Assembly: GCF_004364175.1 (NCBI RefSeq)
Contig: NZ_SNZW01000011.1
Location: 1 to 64,000, forward strand
Origin: Maribacter caenipelagi
GTDB taxonomy: Bacteria; Bacteroidota; Bacteroidia; Flavobacteriales; Flavobacteriaceae
Direction: 5' to 3'
DNA: 64,000 bases
The translations under genes were made by a program, and so were the position numbers. The notes beneath the pieces are model-generated. The model did no database searches. It was not told the DNA's origin and was given only the letters and a program-made list of their open reading frames with translations. Below, one piece after another: positions 26,845 to 35,698 of this stretch; the stretch's first letter is position 1, and every line of letters begins with the position of its first letter.

Positions 26845-26928
26845 TTAGGGCTTTTTCATATTTCGTAGTTTCTCTAGAACTACAAAAATTGCCGCTAGAA
26901 TTTGAAATAACCAAACGAGTTTTTCCAT
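26845..26928 (-). CDS. Putative 27-aa single-span membrane peptide
   Basis: The frame opens with ATG at 26928 and ends with TAA at 26845. The product begins MEKLVWLFQILAAIFVVLEK and then ends in a short basic tail with KKP at the C-terminus. One hydrophobic helix (residues 4-18) is followed by charged residues, the layout of small regulatory or stress membrane peptides. AAAGAAA lies just upstream of the start, and a terminator lies 22 bases after the stop. No homologue is recognised. Confidence 0.5.
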   Translation of the reverse strand: MEKLVWLFQILAAIFVVLEKLRNMKKP

Positions 26929-26953
26929 TTTCTTTAAAAGGTAATCTAAGGTC

Positions 26954-27103
26954 TTAAGTAAAATCATCTAAGAGCCAAATGGTGTGAGATACCTTTTGGC
27001 TTTTTTCATTTGTATTTCCTTCTTTACAAACTCTACCGTCTTCACAGATTGGCTTTAATGAACGTTCTGCCCTATTACAATCTGCAGTACTACAAAGGTA
27101 CAT
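26954..27103 (-). CDS. Putative 49-aa cysteine-rich small protein
   Basis: The frame opens with ATG at 27103, eight bases after AGGTGG, and closes with TAA at 26954. The product begins MYLCSTADCNRAERSLKPIC and has four cysteines at residues 4, 9, 20 and 26, spacing that could bind a metal or form disulfides. The open frame continues a further 12 codons upstream of the ATG. It lies 25 bases before the 27-aa ORF and shares its terminator. It could be a genuine small protein or the 3' remnant of a larger gene; I recognise no family. Confidence 0.4.
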   Translation of the reverse strand: MYLCSTADCNRAERSLKPICEDGRVCKEGNTNEKSQKVSHTIWLLDDFT

Positions 27104-27528
27104 TTTGTGCCACCTGATAAACGTATTAAGCTCTTTTAGCTTTTAACAGGGTTATCAACAATTACATGTTTCAAAAAGAACAATTTGTTAAATACAAATA
27201 TCAAAAACTTACTTCAACACACTTAAAAACAACAATTTAAGTATACATATATAAATGCATAAATTAAGTTTGCTTAAATAAATACTTCTCCTAAAAAAGA
27301 TTTAAATTAATTTTTAGGTGATTTTCACATAACTAAATCATTTACATTTTAACCTATATTCTTCAAAGTATAATTAGTAATTGTTCAAGAAAACCTAAAA
27401 GCGTAAATTAGGCTAAAGAAACGACCATCGTCCCTAACCCAATAAAGTCCACATATTTCATATTAGGGTTAATCTTTAACCCACGTAACCAGTAATTTAG
27501 CAATACTAACCTAGAAATACTGCTACAC
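27104..27528. other. Intergenic region before the GH3 gene
   Basis: No gene is seen. An inverted repeat CCTAAAAA (27290-27297) / TTTTTAGG (27311-27318) stands out in very AT-rich DNA and could be an operator or a weak bidirectional terminator. The promoter of the GH3 gene should be in the last 100 bases. Confidence 0.45.
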
Positions 27529-29052
27529 ATGAATATCATAGGAAATTTTATAAAAGGAGTTATCGATATTACCGACAAAATTACTGGTGATGACAACCCT
27601 ATTGAAGATCAAAAAGCAGTGCTGAAAAACCTTTTAGAAACAGCAAAAGATACTTCTTTTGGTAAAGCCTATGAGTTTAAAGATATTCTAGAAAGTGATT
27701 ATCCACAGCAAGCATTTCGTGATGCCGTGCCTTATTTCGATTATAATCAAATCAATGAAAAATGGTGGCATAAATTACATGAAAATCAGACCGATGTAAC
27801 GTGGCCTGGTAGTCCAGATTATTTTGCATTGAGTTCTGGTACTACTGGTAAAACAAGCAAACGCATTCCGGTCACCGATGCTATGATAAATACTATTAGG
27901 CAGGCAGGAATCAAGCAAGTTTTGGCAATTTCTAATTTTGACCTTCCGGCAGATTTCTTTGAAACGGGAATTTTAATGTTGGGGAGTTCTACAGATTTAG
28001 TCGAAAACAATGACCATTTAGAAGGTGAGATTAGCGGCATAAGTGCAAGTAACATACCATCGTGGTTTAGCGGATACTACAAACCTGGAAAAGAAATTGC
28101 CAAAATTGATGACTGGGACGAACGTGTAGCAAAAATTGCCGAAAAGGCTGCCGATTGGGATATTGGCGCACTTAGCGGAATTCCTTCTTGGATAGAACTG
28201 ATGCTAAAAGAAGTTATTAAAAAACATAACCTCAACAACATTCACGAGATTTGGCCCAACTTGCAGGTATATACATCTGGGGGAGTAGCATTCGGTCCGT
28301 ACGAAAAGAGTTTTAATGCCTTAATGGGTAAACCGGTAACGGTAATTGACACCTATTTGGCTTCCGAAGGGTTTATCGCTTTTCAAGCTAGACCAGAAAC
28401 CGACGCCATGAAATTGGTTACGGATAATGGAATCTACTTTGAATTTGTTCCTTTTAATCCTGATTATATTTTAGAAGATGGGTCACTTGCACAAGATGCT
28501 CCGTCACTTACTCTTTCTGAGGTTGAAACCGGTCAAAATTATGTATTGATTATAAGCACCGTTAGTGGTGCATGGCGTTATTTGATTGGTGACACTATTG
28601 AGTTTACTGATGTAGAGCGTGCTGAAATAAAAATTACGGGTCGTACCAAGTTCTTTCTAAATACGGTAGGTTCTCAATTATCGGTTAATAAACTTGATGA
28701 TGCCCTACAAGATATTATGGAAACTTTTGATATCGAAGTCCCTGAATACACCCTTTGTGCAAAGAAGTATGAAGACGGATTTTACCACACTTGGTATTTA
28801 GGTACTACGGCGACTCAAGATGCCGAAGTTATAGCTCAAAAACTAGATGTGTCTTTAAAAGCTGCAAACAAAAACTATAAGGTTGCCCGTTCTAAAGCAC
28901 TTAAAGGAGTAAAAGTTTTTACTATTAATCCCGATATATTTTACGATTGGAACGATAGCAATAAAAAGAAAGGCGGACAAGTAAAAATGGAACGCGTAAT
29001 GAAAGAAGAAAAGTTTGCCGAATGGGAAGCTTTTGTTGAAAAACATCATTAA
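27529..29052 (+). CDS. GH3-family acyl-adenylating protein
   Basis: A 507-residue member of the GH3 branch of the adenylate-forming superfamily, best known from plant jasmonate/auxin-amino acid synthetases. The nucleotide-binding P-loop-like motif 'YFALSSGTTGKTSKRIPVT' lies near residue 98-116, and 'VYTSGGVAFGPY' and 'WRYLIGDTIEFTD' are the further motifs expected. Bacterial members have no established substrate; ligation of an acyl group to an amine through an adenylate is inferred. It stands alone, converging with the protease gene 12 bases away. Confidence 0.88.
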   Translation: MNIIGNFIKGVIDITDKITGDDNPIEDQKAVLKNLLETAKDTSFGKAYEFKDILESDYPQQAFRDAVPYFDYNQINEKWWHKLHENQTDVTWPGSPDYFALSSGTTGKTSKRIPVTDAMINTIRQAGIKQVLAISNFDLPADFFETGILMLGSSTDLVENNDHLEGEISGISASNIPSWFSGYYKPGKEIAKIDDWDERVAKIAEKAADWDIGALSGIPSWIELMLKEVIKKHNLNNIHEIWPNLQVYTSGGVAFGPYEKSFNALMGKPVTVIDTYLASEGFIAFQARPETDAMKLVTDNGIYFEFVPFNPDYILEDGSLAQDAPSLTLSEVETGQNYVLIISTVSGAWRYLIGDTIEFTDVERAEIKITGRTKFFLNTVGSQLSVNKLDDALQDIMETFDIEVPEYTLCAKKYEDGFYHTWYLGTTATQDAEVIAQKLDVSLKAANKNYKVARSKALKGVKVFTINPDIFYDWNDSNKKKGGQVKMERVMKEEKFAEWEAFVEKHH

Positions 29053-29064
29053 AATTTGTTTCTC

Positions 29065-29694
29065 TTATTCTTCAAGAGTCGCATCTCTCTCTTCAACCAA
29101 TAACATAATTTCTTCTGGAGACAGGTACAGGTTTTTAATACGGTCTACATATGCTTGCGTTAATCCTGCTTTCTTTAAAATGAACTCTTTAGTGGCAAGA
29201 ATATAACTTTCCATACCGTGTGTAACCGCAAAAGAATCTGCGCGGCGTTCTGCCGCTCGTATATAATTCTCTGAGGTTACGTATTTAAAGCCAAATCCTA
29301 TTAAATTAAACCCACTTCGCTGCTGGTAATCCATAACATGACCGAGTTCATGACCTAACCACCCTATCATAATTTCTGACGGAATGTCTTTGGTATAGTA
29401 CACCGAATCGGCAATCTTTATTCTTTCACTAATCAATATTTTATAAGACCTATTTTTTTTTGATTTGAAAACACTCCAAAATGAAGGTTGTGCCTGCATG
29501 GTTGACTTTTTAATATTCTTTTTAAACTTGAATTCAATTTTGGTATTGGCAAGTTCAGGATAGTGAGAAAGAGCAATTTTTGCTTCTTCAGTTATTTCAT
29601 TAGGTATTGTATGTTGTGCAGATGCAACCATATTGTAACTTAATAGTATTAAGATTAAATAGTTCAATTTTTGTATATGTAGGAGTTTTATCAA
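29065..29694 (-). CDS. Secreted zinc metallopeptidase-like protein
   Basis: A 209-residue protein with an N-terminal signal peptide (hydrophobic residues about 9-26, then 'ASAQHT') and a zincin motif 'GWLGHELGHVMDYQ' near residue 115; the third ligand is probably the Glu of 'IRAAERRADSFAV' downstream, a layout resembling M48 or M78-like peptidases. It is likely periplasmic. The first four bases of its coding strand overlap the end of the cardiolipin synthase gene, so it is translated from the same message. Confidence 0.8.
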   Translation of the reverse strand: MIKLLHIQKLNYLILILLSYNMVASAQHTIPNEITEEAKIALSHYPELANTKIEFKFKKNIKKSTMQAQPSFWSVFKSKKNRSYKILISERIKIADSVYYTKDIPSEIMIGWLGHELGHVMDYQQRSGFNLIGFGFKYVTSENYIRAAERRADSFAVTHGMESYILATKEFILKKAGLTQAYVDRIKNLYLSPEEIMLLVEERDATLEE

Positions 29695-31115
29695 AGTAGC
29701 GGACTAAAAAATTTGGCGAGACCTTCTAAAAATTTACTGAACGGTGATCTATTTTTAAATTTTTCTAAATCTACCTTCGCCTCTTCGGTACAATGTTTTG
29801 TAAATAGCCCTTCTATTTCAGAAGCTTTTTCTTTATCATACAAAATAGCATTAGTCTCAAAATTGTGCTCAAAGCTTCGATAGTCAAAATTACCTGAACC
29901 TACAGATACTATTTCTCCATCGATAATGATGACCTTACTGTGCGAAAAATCAGGTCTCAAGTAAATATTGGCACCCACTTCTAACAATGCTTCAAAAGTG
30001 GAAAACATACTATATTGAGCCAATAAAGAATCTGATATTTTAGGGGTCAATAAGGTAACTTCTATTCCGCTTAGCGCTGCTATTCTAATGGCTTCTAAAA
30101 CCGGTTCGCCGGGAATAAAATACGGATTAGCAATACAAATACGTTTCGTTGCAATATTGATCATTGCCAAGTATTGCTGCATGATTGCCGGATATCTAGA
30201 ATCTGGTCCGCTTGAAATTATCTGTGTTACCGTATCACCTTGAGGTTCAACTTTTGGAAAATATTTGTCTTGAAGCAACAATTCTTCCTTACCCGCAAAA
30301 TGATAATCTTTCACAAATACACGCTGTAAACTGTTTACCGCAGGACCCTCAATTTTTAGATGCAAATCTTGCCACACACCAAGTTCAGATATTGGTTTCA
30401 TGTATTTATCAGACACATTAAATCCGCCGGTAAAACCAACATTACCATCAATGATTATAATTTTTCTATGATTTCTATAATTAAGGGTAAATAATAGATT
30501 TCCGAAACGAATTGGCATCGTCGGAAATGCCTTGACCCCAATATCTATAAACCGTTTTACTCTTTTGCCACGCATAGAATTGCTTCCAAAAGAATCGTAC
30601 AACATTCTAATTTCAACACCTTCTTTAACCTTTTTCTCAAATAGCTCGTAAAACCTATCTAAAAGCATGCCCTCTGCTAAAATGTAATATTGTAGGTGTA
30701 TAAAATCTTTCGCTTCTTCTATGGCTTTAAATATAGCTCCAAACGTTTCTTCACCACTATTTAACAAGGTGATATTATTACCTTCATAAGGAGCGAAATA
30801 ACTGTTTTTTCGAATGAGCGATGCTAATTTATCGTGTTTATAGTCTTCAAATTCATGTACACTCTGCTCACCGCCCTCAAGTTCTTTATGGGTTTCTGAA
30901 TACAGTCTTCTTTTTTCGGTCTGCTTTAATTTAAAGAGTTTAAATTTTCTTCTGTTAATACCGAACAAATAGTATAACAACGGACCTAAAAAAGGAAAAA
31001 TTATCACAGTTAAAGACCAACTAACCATCTTGGTCGCTCTAGATCCATTAAAGATAATATTGACTATACTCCATAAAGTTACCGCTATGTAAGCAAGCCA
31101 AAAAACAGTATTCAT
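29691..31115 (-). CDS. cls: Cardiolipin synthase
   Basis: A phospholipase D-superfamily enzyme that condenses two phosphatidylglycerols to cardiolipin at the inner membrane. Two N-terminal membrane segments (residues 2-22 and 32-52) precede two HKD motifs, 'HRKIIIIDGNVGFTGG' near residue 217 and 'HSKVIIIDGEIVSVGSGNFD' near 395. Length (474 aa) matches the ClsA class. It is followed by the metallopeptidase gene with a four-base overlap. Confidence 0.95.
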   Translation of the reverse strand: MNTVFWLAYIAVTLWSIVNIIFNGSRATKMVSWSLTVIIFPFLGPLLYYLFGINRRKFKLFKLKQTEKRRLYSETHKELEGGEQSVHEFEDYKHDKLASLIRKNSYFAPYEGNNITLLNSGEETFGAIFKAIEEAKDFIHLQYYILAEGMLLDRFYELFEKKVKEGVEIRMLYDSFGSNSMRGKRVKRFIDIGVKAFPTMPIRFGNLLFTLNYRNHRKIIIIDGNVGFTGGFNVSDKYMKPISELGVWQDLHLKIEGPAVNSLQRVFVKDYHFAGKEELLLQDKYFPKVEPQGDTVTQIISSGPDSRYPAIMQQYLAMINIATKRICIANPYFIPGEPVLEAIRIAALSGIEVTLLTPKISDSLLAQYSMFSTFEALLEVGANIYLRPDFSHSKVIIIDGEIVSVGSGNFDYRSFEHNFETNAILYDKEKASEIEGLFTKHCTEEAKVDLEKFKNRSPFSKFLEGLAKFFSPLL

Positions 31116-31263
31116 AATTAATTATTTTGTTCCTTAACAAGATACTATAATTTGCTTAAGCCCTAGTTTGATTAAACCTATCAAGATACTTTTAGTATCA
31201 AAAGAGTTAATTACTACCTCTAGTTGTGAGTACTTTTAAAAAAAAGTAATGGGAGTAATCGCT

Positions 31264-31659
31264 ATGGACAAAAAACAGATAACCTTATATTATAGTTCGC
31301 AAAATTCAATTGGTAAGCAATTGAACGCCTATGTTGAATCTTCGGGTAAAGATCATTTAACCATAGATATTTCTAAGACGAACGTTACGGGCACGCAATG
31401 GGCTGAATTAGCTGACGGACTCAACAAAAACATTTCTGACTTGGTGAATACCGAGCACCCAGATTTCAAAGAAGCATATGGTAAATCATCTGTTGATCTT
31501 GATGATGACGGTTGGTTGAAAATTTTAAATAAGAACCCTAGTTTTCTGAAAAATGCCATTGTTATAAAAGGTAAAGACTTTATTGAGCTTACAAGTGCAT
31601 CAGACTTTAAGCAATATATGGACCCCGATAGTGCGGGTATAGAAAAGCCTTATAAGTAA
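31264..31659 (+). CDS. ArsC/Spx-like thioredoxin-fold protein lacking the catalytic cysteine
   Basis: A 131-residue protein with the ArsC-family layout: 'KQITLYYSSQNSIGKQLNAYVE' at the start where arsenate reductases have YxxxxC, and a C-terminal 'LKNAIVIKGKDFIEL' where they have the 'RPIV' arm. There is no cysteine anywhere in the protein, so arsenate reduction or an Spx-type redox switch is impossible as sequenced. The start at 31264 has GGGAG seven bases upstream; an in-frame ATG at 31249 adds five residues. Function is unknown, possibly a binding role. Confidence 0.75.
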   Translation: MDKKQITLYYSSQNSIGKQLNAYVESSGKDHLTIDISKTNVTGTQWAELADGLNKNISDLVNTEHPDFKEAYGKSSVDLDDDGWLKILNKNPSFLKNAIVIKGKDFIELTSASDFKQYMDPDSAGIEKPYK

Positions 31660-31740
31660 CAGCGTTTTCAAATAGCATATAACTTATTTTGAAACATAAG
31701 GTTTTCTGAACTTCTAACTACATTGCTTTAAATATACCTT

Positions 31741-33297
31741 ATGTCCAAAATTTTAAAATGGCTTGTTTTCGTTAGTATTTTCTGCATTGGTGGGTATATG
31801 CTTGCCGAATGGAAAATGAAAAAAGAGGTCATTAGCTTTTTAGAAAGAAAAGTGCCCGATCATATAGATTTTTCATACGATCGATTGACCATTAGTCTTA
31901 TGAAAGGCAACATAGCGTTCGAAAATGTAGCCGTAGTTAGTTTGGGCAAGCAGACTTCTTCTTGCGAAATAAAGGTGAATGCCGAAATGCTCTCTATCGA
32001 AGGATTTGACTATTGGAAAATTCTATTTCAGAACGCTATCTACATTAAATCTCTAACCCTTAACAAACCTCATCTAAGTTTCAAGACATGCCCAAAAGAA
32101 TCAGATAATGTAGTTGCCAATAAAAGCAACCCCATTAATCTTTTGAAAGAGATATTTGTTGAAGAAATTATATTCGATGCCGGTAAGATTGAAATTTGGG
32201 ACTCTAATGAAGAAGTAGCACTCATTGCAGTTAATCAAATAAACCTTTCCCTTAAAAAAGTAGCTACCGATCCCGATGTTATAAAAAAATATGTTCCGTT
32301 CACATTTACCGATTACAACATCGAAATTCAAAACTTCAACGCTCCATTAGGTGAATTTGAAAAGCTTGAAATGGCATCATTGGTTATGAATAATGCTACT
32401 ATCGATATTACAGATATAGTACTTTCTACTATATATTCTAAAGTTGAATTAAGTAGGGAAATTGCCTATGAAAGAGATCATATTTATTTATCTATTCCTG
32501 AGATAAAAGTAGATGAGCATAATTACTTGGTTTCAAACGATTCGCTACACGTAAACTTCAAAGAACTTTTGCTATCACAGCCTAAATTAGAAATATATCG
32601 TGATAAATCTAGATTAGAAGATTTTACAAATAAGCCACTTTATGGTAAATTATTGCAAAAACTGCCTTTTAAAGTAGCAATTGACTCCGTTTTTATCGAA
32701 AAAGGGGCAATTGTCTATGAAGAGAATATTCCTAATAATGTTAAGGCAGGTGCATTGAGTTTTGAAAATTTAGATGCCGAAATCACTAATTTATCCAATA
32801 AAACAAATGTTGAAGAGCCTGTTCAAATTCAGCTTAATGCCGATTTAATGGGGACAGGGAAATTTCATCTTAATTGGCAATTTGATGTTTATGATCCCCG
32901 AAGTACTTTTCTAATTTCTGGCGGATTATCTAATTTCAACACCTCAAGTCTAAATGATTTTCTTGTACCCAATTTAAGAACCCAAACTACAGGTACTATC
33001 GACCAGCTTTACTTTACCATTTCTGGTGACGAGTATGTTGCTACGGGAGATATTAAAATGAGGTACGAAGATTTTAAATTTCAGGTACTTAATAAAGAAA
33101 GAAACGGAGTAAAGAAAGTACTTTCATTTATAGGTAATTTATTTATAAACGATGGATCAAAAACAGATGATGATGGGTACAGATATGGTGATATAGAGAC
33201 CGAACGTGTACAGAATAAATCATTTTTTAATTATCTGTGGATCAACTTACAAGATGGTCTTTTAGATGTACTAACAGGAAATGGAAAGAAAGATTGA
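31741..33297 (+). CDS. AsmA-like membrane-anchored protein
   Basis: A 518-residue protein with one N-terminal membrane anchor (residues 4-24) and a beta-rich periplasmic remainder. Wording such as 'FSYDRLTISLMKGNIAFENVAVV' and 'FRVSG'-type short repeats ('GTIDQLYFTISGDEYVATGDIKMRYEDFKFQVL') resembles the AsmA/DUF748 superfamily, large proteins linked to outer-membrane lipid homeostasis. Membership is inferred from pattern, not certain. A bidirectional terminator follows. Confidence 0.7.
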   Translation: MSKILKWLVFVSIFCIGGYMLAEWKMKKEVISFLERKVPDHIDFSYDRLTISLMKGNIAFENVAVVSLGKQTSSCEIKVNAEMLSIEGFDYWKILFQNAIYIKSLTLNKPHLSFKTCPKESDNVVANKSNPINLLKEIFVEEIIFDAGKIEIWDSNEEVALIAVNQINLSLKKVATDPDVIKKYVPFTFTDYNIEIQNFNAPLGEFEKLEMASLVMNNATIDITDIVLSTIYSKVELSREIAYERDHIYLSIPEIKVDEHNYLVSNDSLHVNFKELLLSQPKLEIYRDKSRLEDFTNKPLYGKLLQKLPFKVAIDSVFIEKGAIVYEENIPNNVKAGALSFENLDAEITNLSNKTNVEEPVQIQLNADLMGTGKFHLNWQFDVYDPRSTFLISGGLSNFNTSSLNDFLVPNLRTQTTGTIDQLYFTISGDEYVATGDIKMRYEDFKFQVLNKERNGVKKVLSFIGNLFINDGSKTDDDGYRYGDIETERVQNKSFFNYLWINLQDGLLDVLTGNGKKD

Positions 33298-33320
33298 ACC
33301 GAAATATTATAAAACTAAAA

Positions 33321-33352
33321 AAGCCAGGTAGTAAACTACCTGGCTTCTCTTT
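33321..33352. terminator. Bidirectional terminator
   Basis: Perfect 11-bp arms AAGCCAGGTAG (33321-33331) and CTACCTGGCTT (33336-33346) with a four-base loop, preceded by A residues and followed by CTCTTTT. It serves both the AsmA-like gene on the plus strand and the small lipoprotein gene ending at 33371 on the minus strand. Confidence 0.9.
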
Positions 33353-33370
33353 TCATAGCAATATTTCATA

Positions 33371-33553
33371 CTAGTTGTCATCAGTAGCATCTTCTACTGC
33401 GTCTTCAACTTCATCAGCTCCATCTTCGATTTCATCTCCAACATCGTCCATTCCTTCTTCAATCTTCTCTCCTGTAGTTTTTTCTTCTCTACAGCTTGTT
33501 GCAATGCTCATTGTAGCAAATGCAAATACGATCATTAATAGTGACTTTTTCAT
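33371..33553 (-). CDS. Small acidic lipoprotein
   Basis: A 60-residue protein with a lipoprotein signal ('MSIATSCREEK', Cys 21). The mature 39 residues are extremely acidic, with near-repeats of 'DDVGDEIEDGADEVEDAVED' and no aromatic residues. Similar small acidic lipoproteins are common, variable and uncharacterised in flavobacteria. It is likely attached to the inner or outer membrane, and an ion-binding or amphipathic helical role is only a guess. Confidence 0.8.
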   Translation of the reverse strand: MKKSLLMIVFAFATMSIATSCREEKTTGEKIEEGMDDVGDEIEDGADEVEDAVEDATDDN

Positions 33554-33777
33554 AATATAGATTTTAATAATTAGGTTAACATTTAAATATTTAGGTATAA
33601 AGGTTTACTTGTTAACGAAATAGTTTCCCATACCTGTCATTGCAAATATGAAGGTTTTAACAGAGAGCGCTTAGTTATAAAAAAATGAATATTAACTCAT
33701 CTACGAAAACCGCATATGTGTCAATTAACATTTTAAAAGTGTCAAGGTTATTCTCTTTTTTCTAGTTTTTTTGTAAG

Positions 33778-33795
33778 GTACAATTGCCATTGTAC
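33778..33795 (+). promoter_or_regulatory. Inverted repeat upstream of the AraC gene
   Basis: GTACAAT (33778-33784) and ATTGTAC (33789-33795) form a perfect 7-bp inverted repeat around TGCC, 14 bases before the start codon at 33809. The position suits an operator or leader hairpin controlling the regulator gene. Confidence 0.45.
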
Positions 33796-33808
33796 ATAAA
33801 ATAAAACA

Positions 33809-34846
33809 ATGAAAAAGTTAACCATAAATAGTTCTAAGTCTAGCGATATGTTTACTCAAATACATGAATGTATACAGGGTAATCTTGTAGAAGATTGGGG
33901 TGAAAGTGTTTTAACTTTTAATACTACTATTGGTAAAGGAGCATTAAGAACCATCGATTTTAATTGGGGAGTGTCTCTTATTGATTGTAATATAAAACTG
34001 AATGAAGAAACTAAGATTGTTTTTGACACTAAAGACCTAGCACCAATTGAGTTCATTTTTATTACAAGCGGGTATTTTGAGTATAGTGAGAACAATACAG
34101 ATTCTTATACCAGATTAGAGCAATTTCAGAATACGATTATATCGCATAAACGAGATGCCGAAAAAACATTTTTGTTTCCGAAGAACGAGAATTTAAAAAT
34201 CAATTTTATACGGATTAACCGTCAAGAATATTTAAAAAAGAAACATAATAATGTCTCTCAATTAAATCAATTGTTGGTGTCATTATTTAATGATAGTAAA
34301 GGAGAGGCTACTTTTCAACACGGTGGCAGTTTTAGTTTACGAATTGCAGATGAAATCAAGTTACTAAACGATATAGATACAACTAACGGATTGCTAAGGT
34401 CTCTTTCACTAGAAGGCAGGCTTTATCTTATTCTATCGCTACAGTTATTAGAACATAAAAATTTTGAAGAAAACATGAATTTACCTGAAGCTATTTCTAA
34501 AGAGGATATTCTAAAGATTCACAAGTTGACTACCTATATATTAGAGCATATTTCCGAAACTATATCTATAACAATATTAAGCGCAGAATCTGGATTAAGC
34601 CCCAAGAAACTACAATTAGGATTTAAGATTCTGTATTCTAAAACCGTTAACGAATATGTAAGGCAGTTGAAATTAGAAATCTCGAAAGATTACCTTAAAA
34701 ATACCGATTTATCGGTATCTGAAATTGTATATGCGATTGGAATAAAGAGTAGAAGTTACTTCTCTAAAATATTCTTTGAAGCTTATGATGTTCTGCCAAC
34801 AGACTATAGAAAGCATTTAAAAAATAAGAATGCTTCTTTGCGCTAA
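33809..34846 (+). CDS. AraC-family transcriptional regulator
   Basis: A 345-residue regulator with an N-terminal sensing region of about 220 residues and a C-terminal pair of helix-turn-helix motifs: 'ISITILSAESGLSPKKLQLGFKILYSKTVNEYVRQ' (about 248-282) and 'LSVSEIVYAIGIKSRSYFSKIFFEAYDVLPTDYRK' (about 300-334). The sensing part has no recognised ligand motif. Its stop codon overlaps the stop of the convergent SRAP-like gene by four bases. Confidence 0.92.
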   Translation: MKKLTINSSKSSDMFTQIHECIQGNLVEDWGESVLTFNTTIGKGALRTIDFNWGVSLIDCNIKLNEETKIVFDTKDLAPIEFIFITSGYFEYSENNTDSYTRLEQFQNTIISHKRDAEKTFLFPKNENLKINFIRINRQEYLKKKHNNVSQLNQLLVSLFNDSKGEATFQHGGSFSLRIADEIKLLNDIDTTNGLLRSLSLEGRLYLILSLQLLEHKNFEENMNLPEAISKEDILKIHKLTTYILEHISETISITILSAESGLSPKKLQLGFKILYSKTVNEYVRQLKLEISKDYLKNTDLSVSEIVYAIGIKSRSYFSKIFFEAYDVLPTDYRKHLKNKNASLR

Positions 34847-35535
34847 TTTTCTGGATACTCATAGGGCATTAACATGCTGTCATACGAAATATCTTGATTA
34901 AATAGATTTTTTGCAATAGGTCTTATTTCTAAATCTGTTTTATGTGGCGGCTGCAATATCATTTGCGCCCTTTCTATTTTAGTATCTTCTGAAAGCCATT
35001 CATATTTATCTTCATGGTCTATAATTACGGGCATATAATCTACTAGGTTTTGGTAATTTACTACATCTTTTTCGAGCGGACCAGTTAGTAAAGAACAGGT
35101 AATAAACCCATCATCTAGAACGGTATAAATTCCTGCTAAGTATAATATTCCACCATTTTTACTACTCACGTGGTATGGATATATTTCTCCGTTTTTCAAT
35201 ACAGAAGTAAAGAAACCAGTAACGGGTATTATACACCGACAGTTCTTAAACGAATCATGATACCACATATTCGAATCTATTTTTTGGGCAGAGATGGTCA
35301 AGGTATTGGTCAGCTTTTGAAAGAGCTCCCAATCATCGTTAAAAGTACTCGGCAACAAACCCCAGATGGCCAAATTAACAGCATTAGGCTCATTCATTGT
35401 AATTATGGGTATTGAGACTTCGGTCAAGCCGCTAATAACTACTTGCGGAGTGTATAAATTTGGATATTTGAACAAAGCATTTACATCTCGCTCTATCTCC
35501 TTCATCTTTGCTGTATTCGAAATTTTAAAATACAT
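34843..35535 (-). CDS. SRAP-family (YedK/HMCES-like) protein without active-site residues
   Basis: SRAP proteins crosslink abasic sites in single-stranded DNA through Cys2. This protein has the family scaffold ('AIWGLLPSTFND', 'DSFKNCRCIIPVTGFF', 'PYHVSSKNGGILYLAGIY', 'TCSLLTGP', 'MPVII'), but the four functional residues are replaced: the start reads MYFK instead of MCxx, the 'NARxET' Asn/Glu segment reads 'TISAQK', 'GFYEW' reads 'GFFTS', and the His of 'HxRMP' is missing in 'LVDYMP'. It is open over its full length (230 aa), so it looks like a maintained pseudoenzyme rather than debris. An upstream ATG at 35544 would add three residues. Confidence 0.85.
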   Translation of the reverse strand: MYFKISNTAKMKEIERDVNALFKYPNLYTPQVVISGLTEVSIPIITMNEPNAVNLAIWGLLPSTFNDDWELFQKLTNTLTISAQKIDSNMWYHDSFKNCRCIIPVTGFFTSVLKNGEIYPYHVSSKNGGILYLAGIYTVLDDGFITCSLLTGPLEKDVVNYQNLVDYMPVIIDHEDKYEWLSEDTKIERAQMILQPPHKTDLEIRPIAKNLFNQDISYDSMLMPYEYPEN

Positions 35536-35649
35536 ATCAATCATTTGCTTTAAACATAAAGTTCGTCAAATAACCATAGCTCTCTTATTGCAGAAACATA
35601 AAAAGATAACGCATTAAAAAAGAGGTTGATATTTCCTAAAAATAAGCAC

Positions 35650-35676
35650 AAAAAAAGAGGCTAAAAATAGCCTCTT
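35650..35676 (-). terminator. Rho-independent terminator of the DUF2383 gene
   Basis: AAGAGGCTA (35655-35663) and TAGCCTCTT (35668-35676) pair perfectly with a four-base loop; the minus strand continues in a run of T. It lies 22 bases beyond the stop at 35699. Confidence 0.9.
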
Positions 35677-35698
35677 CTAGAATTCGTAAAACATGGAT

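Noticed and set aside
26974-27010. Plus-strand terminator (AGCCAAA...TTTTGGCTTTTTT)
   Set aside because: It falls inside the 49-aa minus-strand ORF, and no plus-strand gene ends there; it may be chance or a weak signal.
33375-33560. Serine-rich plus-strand ORF over the small lipoprotein gene
   Set aside because: It is the antisense of an acidic repeat region; the minus strand has a signal peptide, lipobox and terminator.
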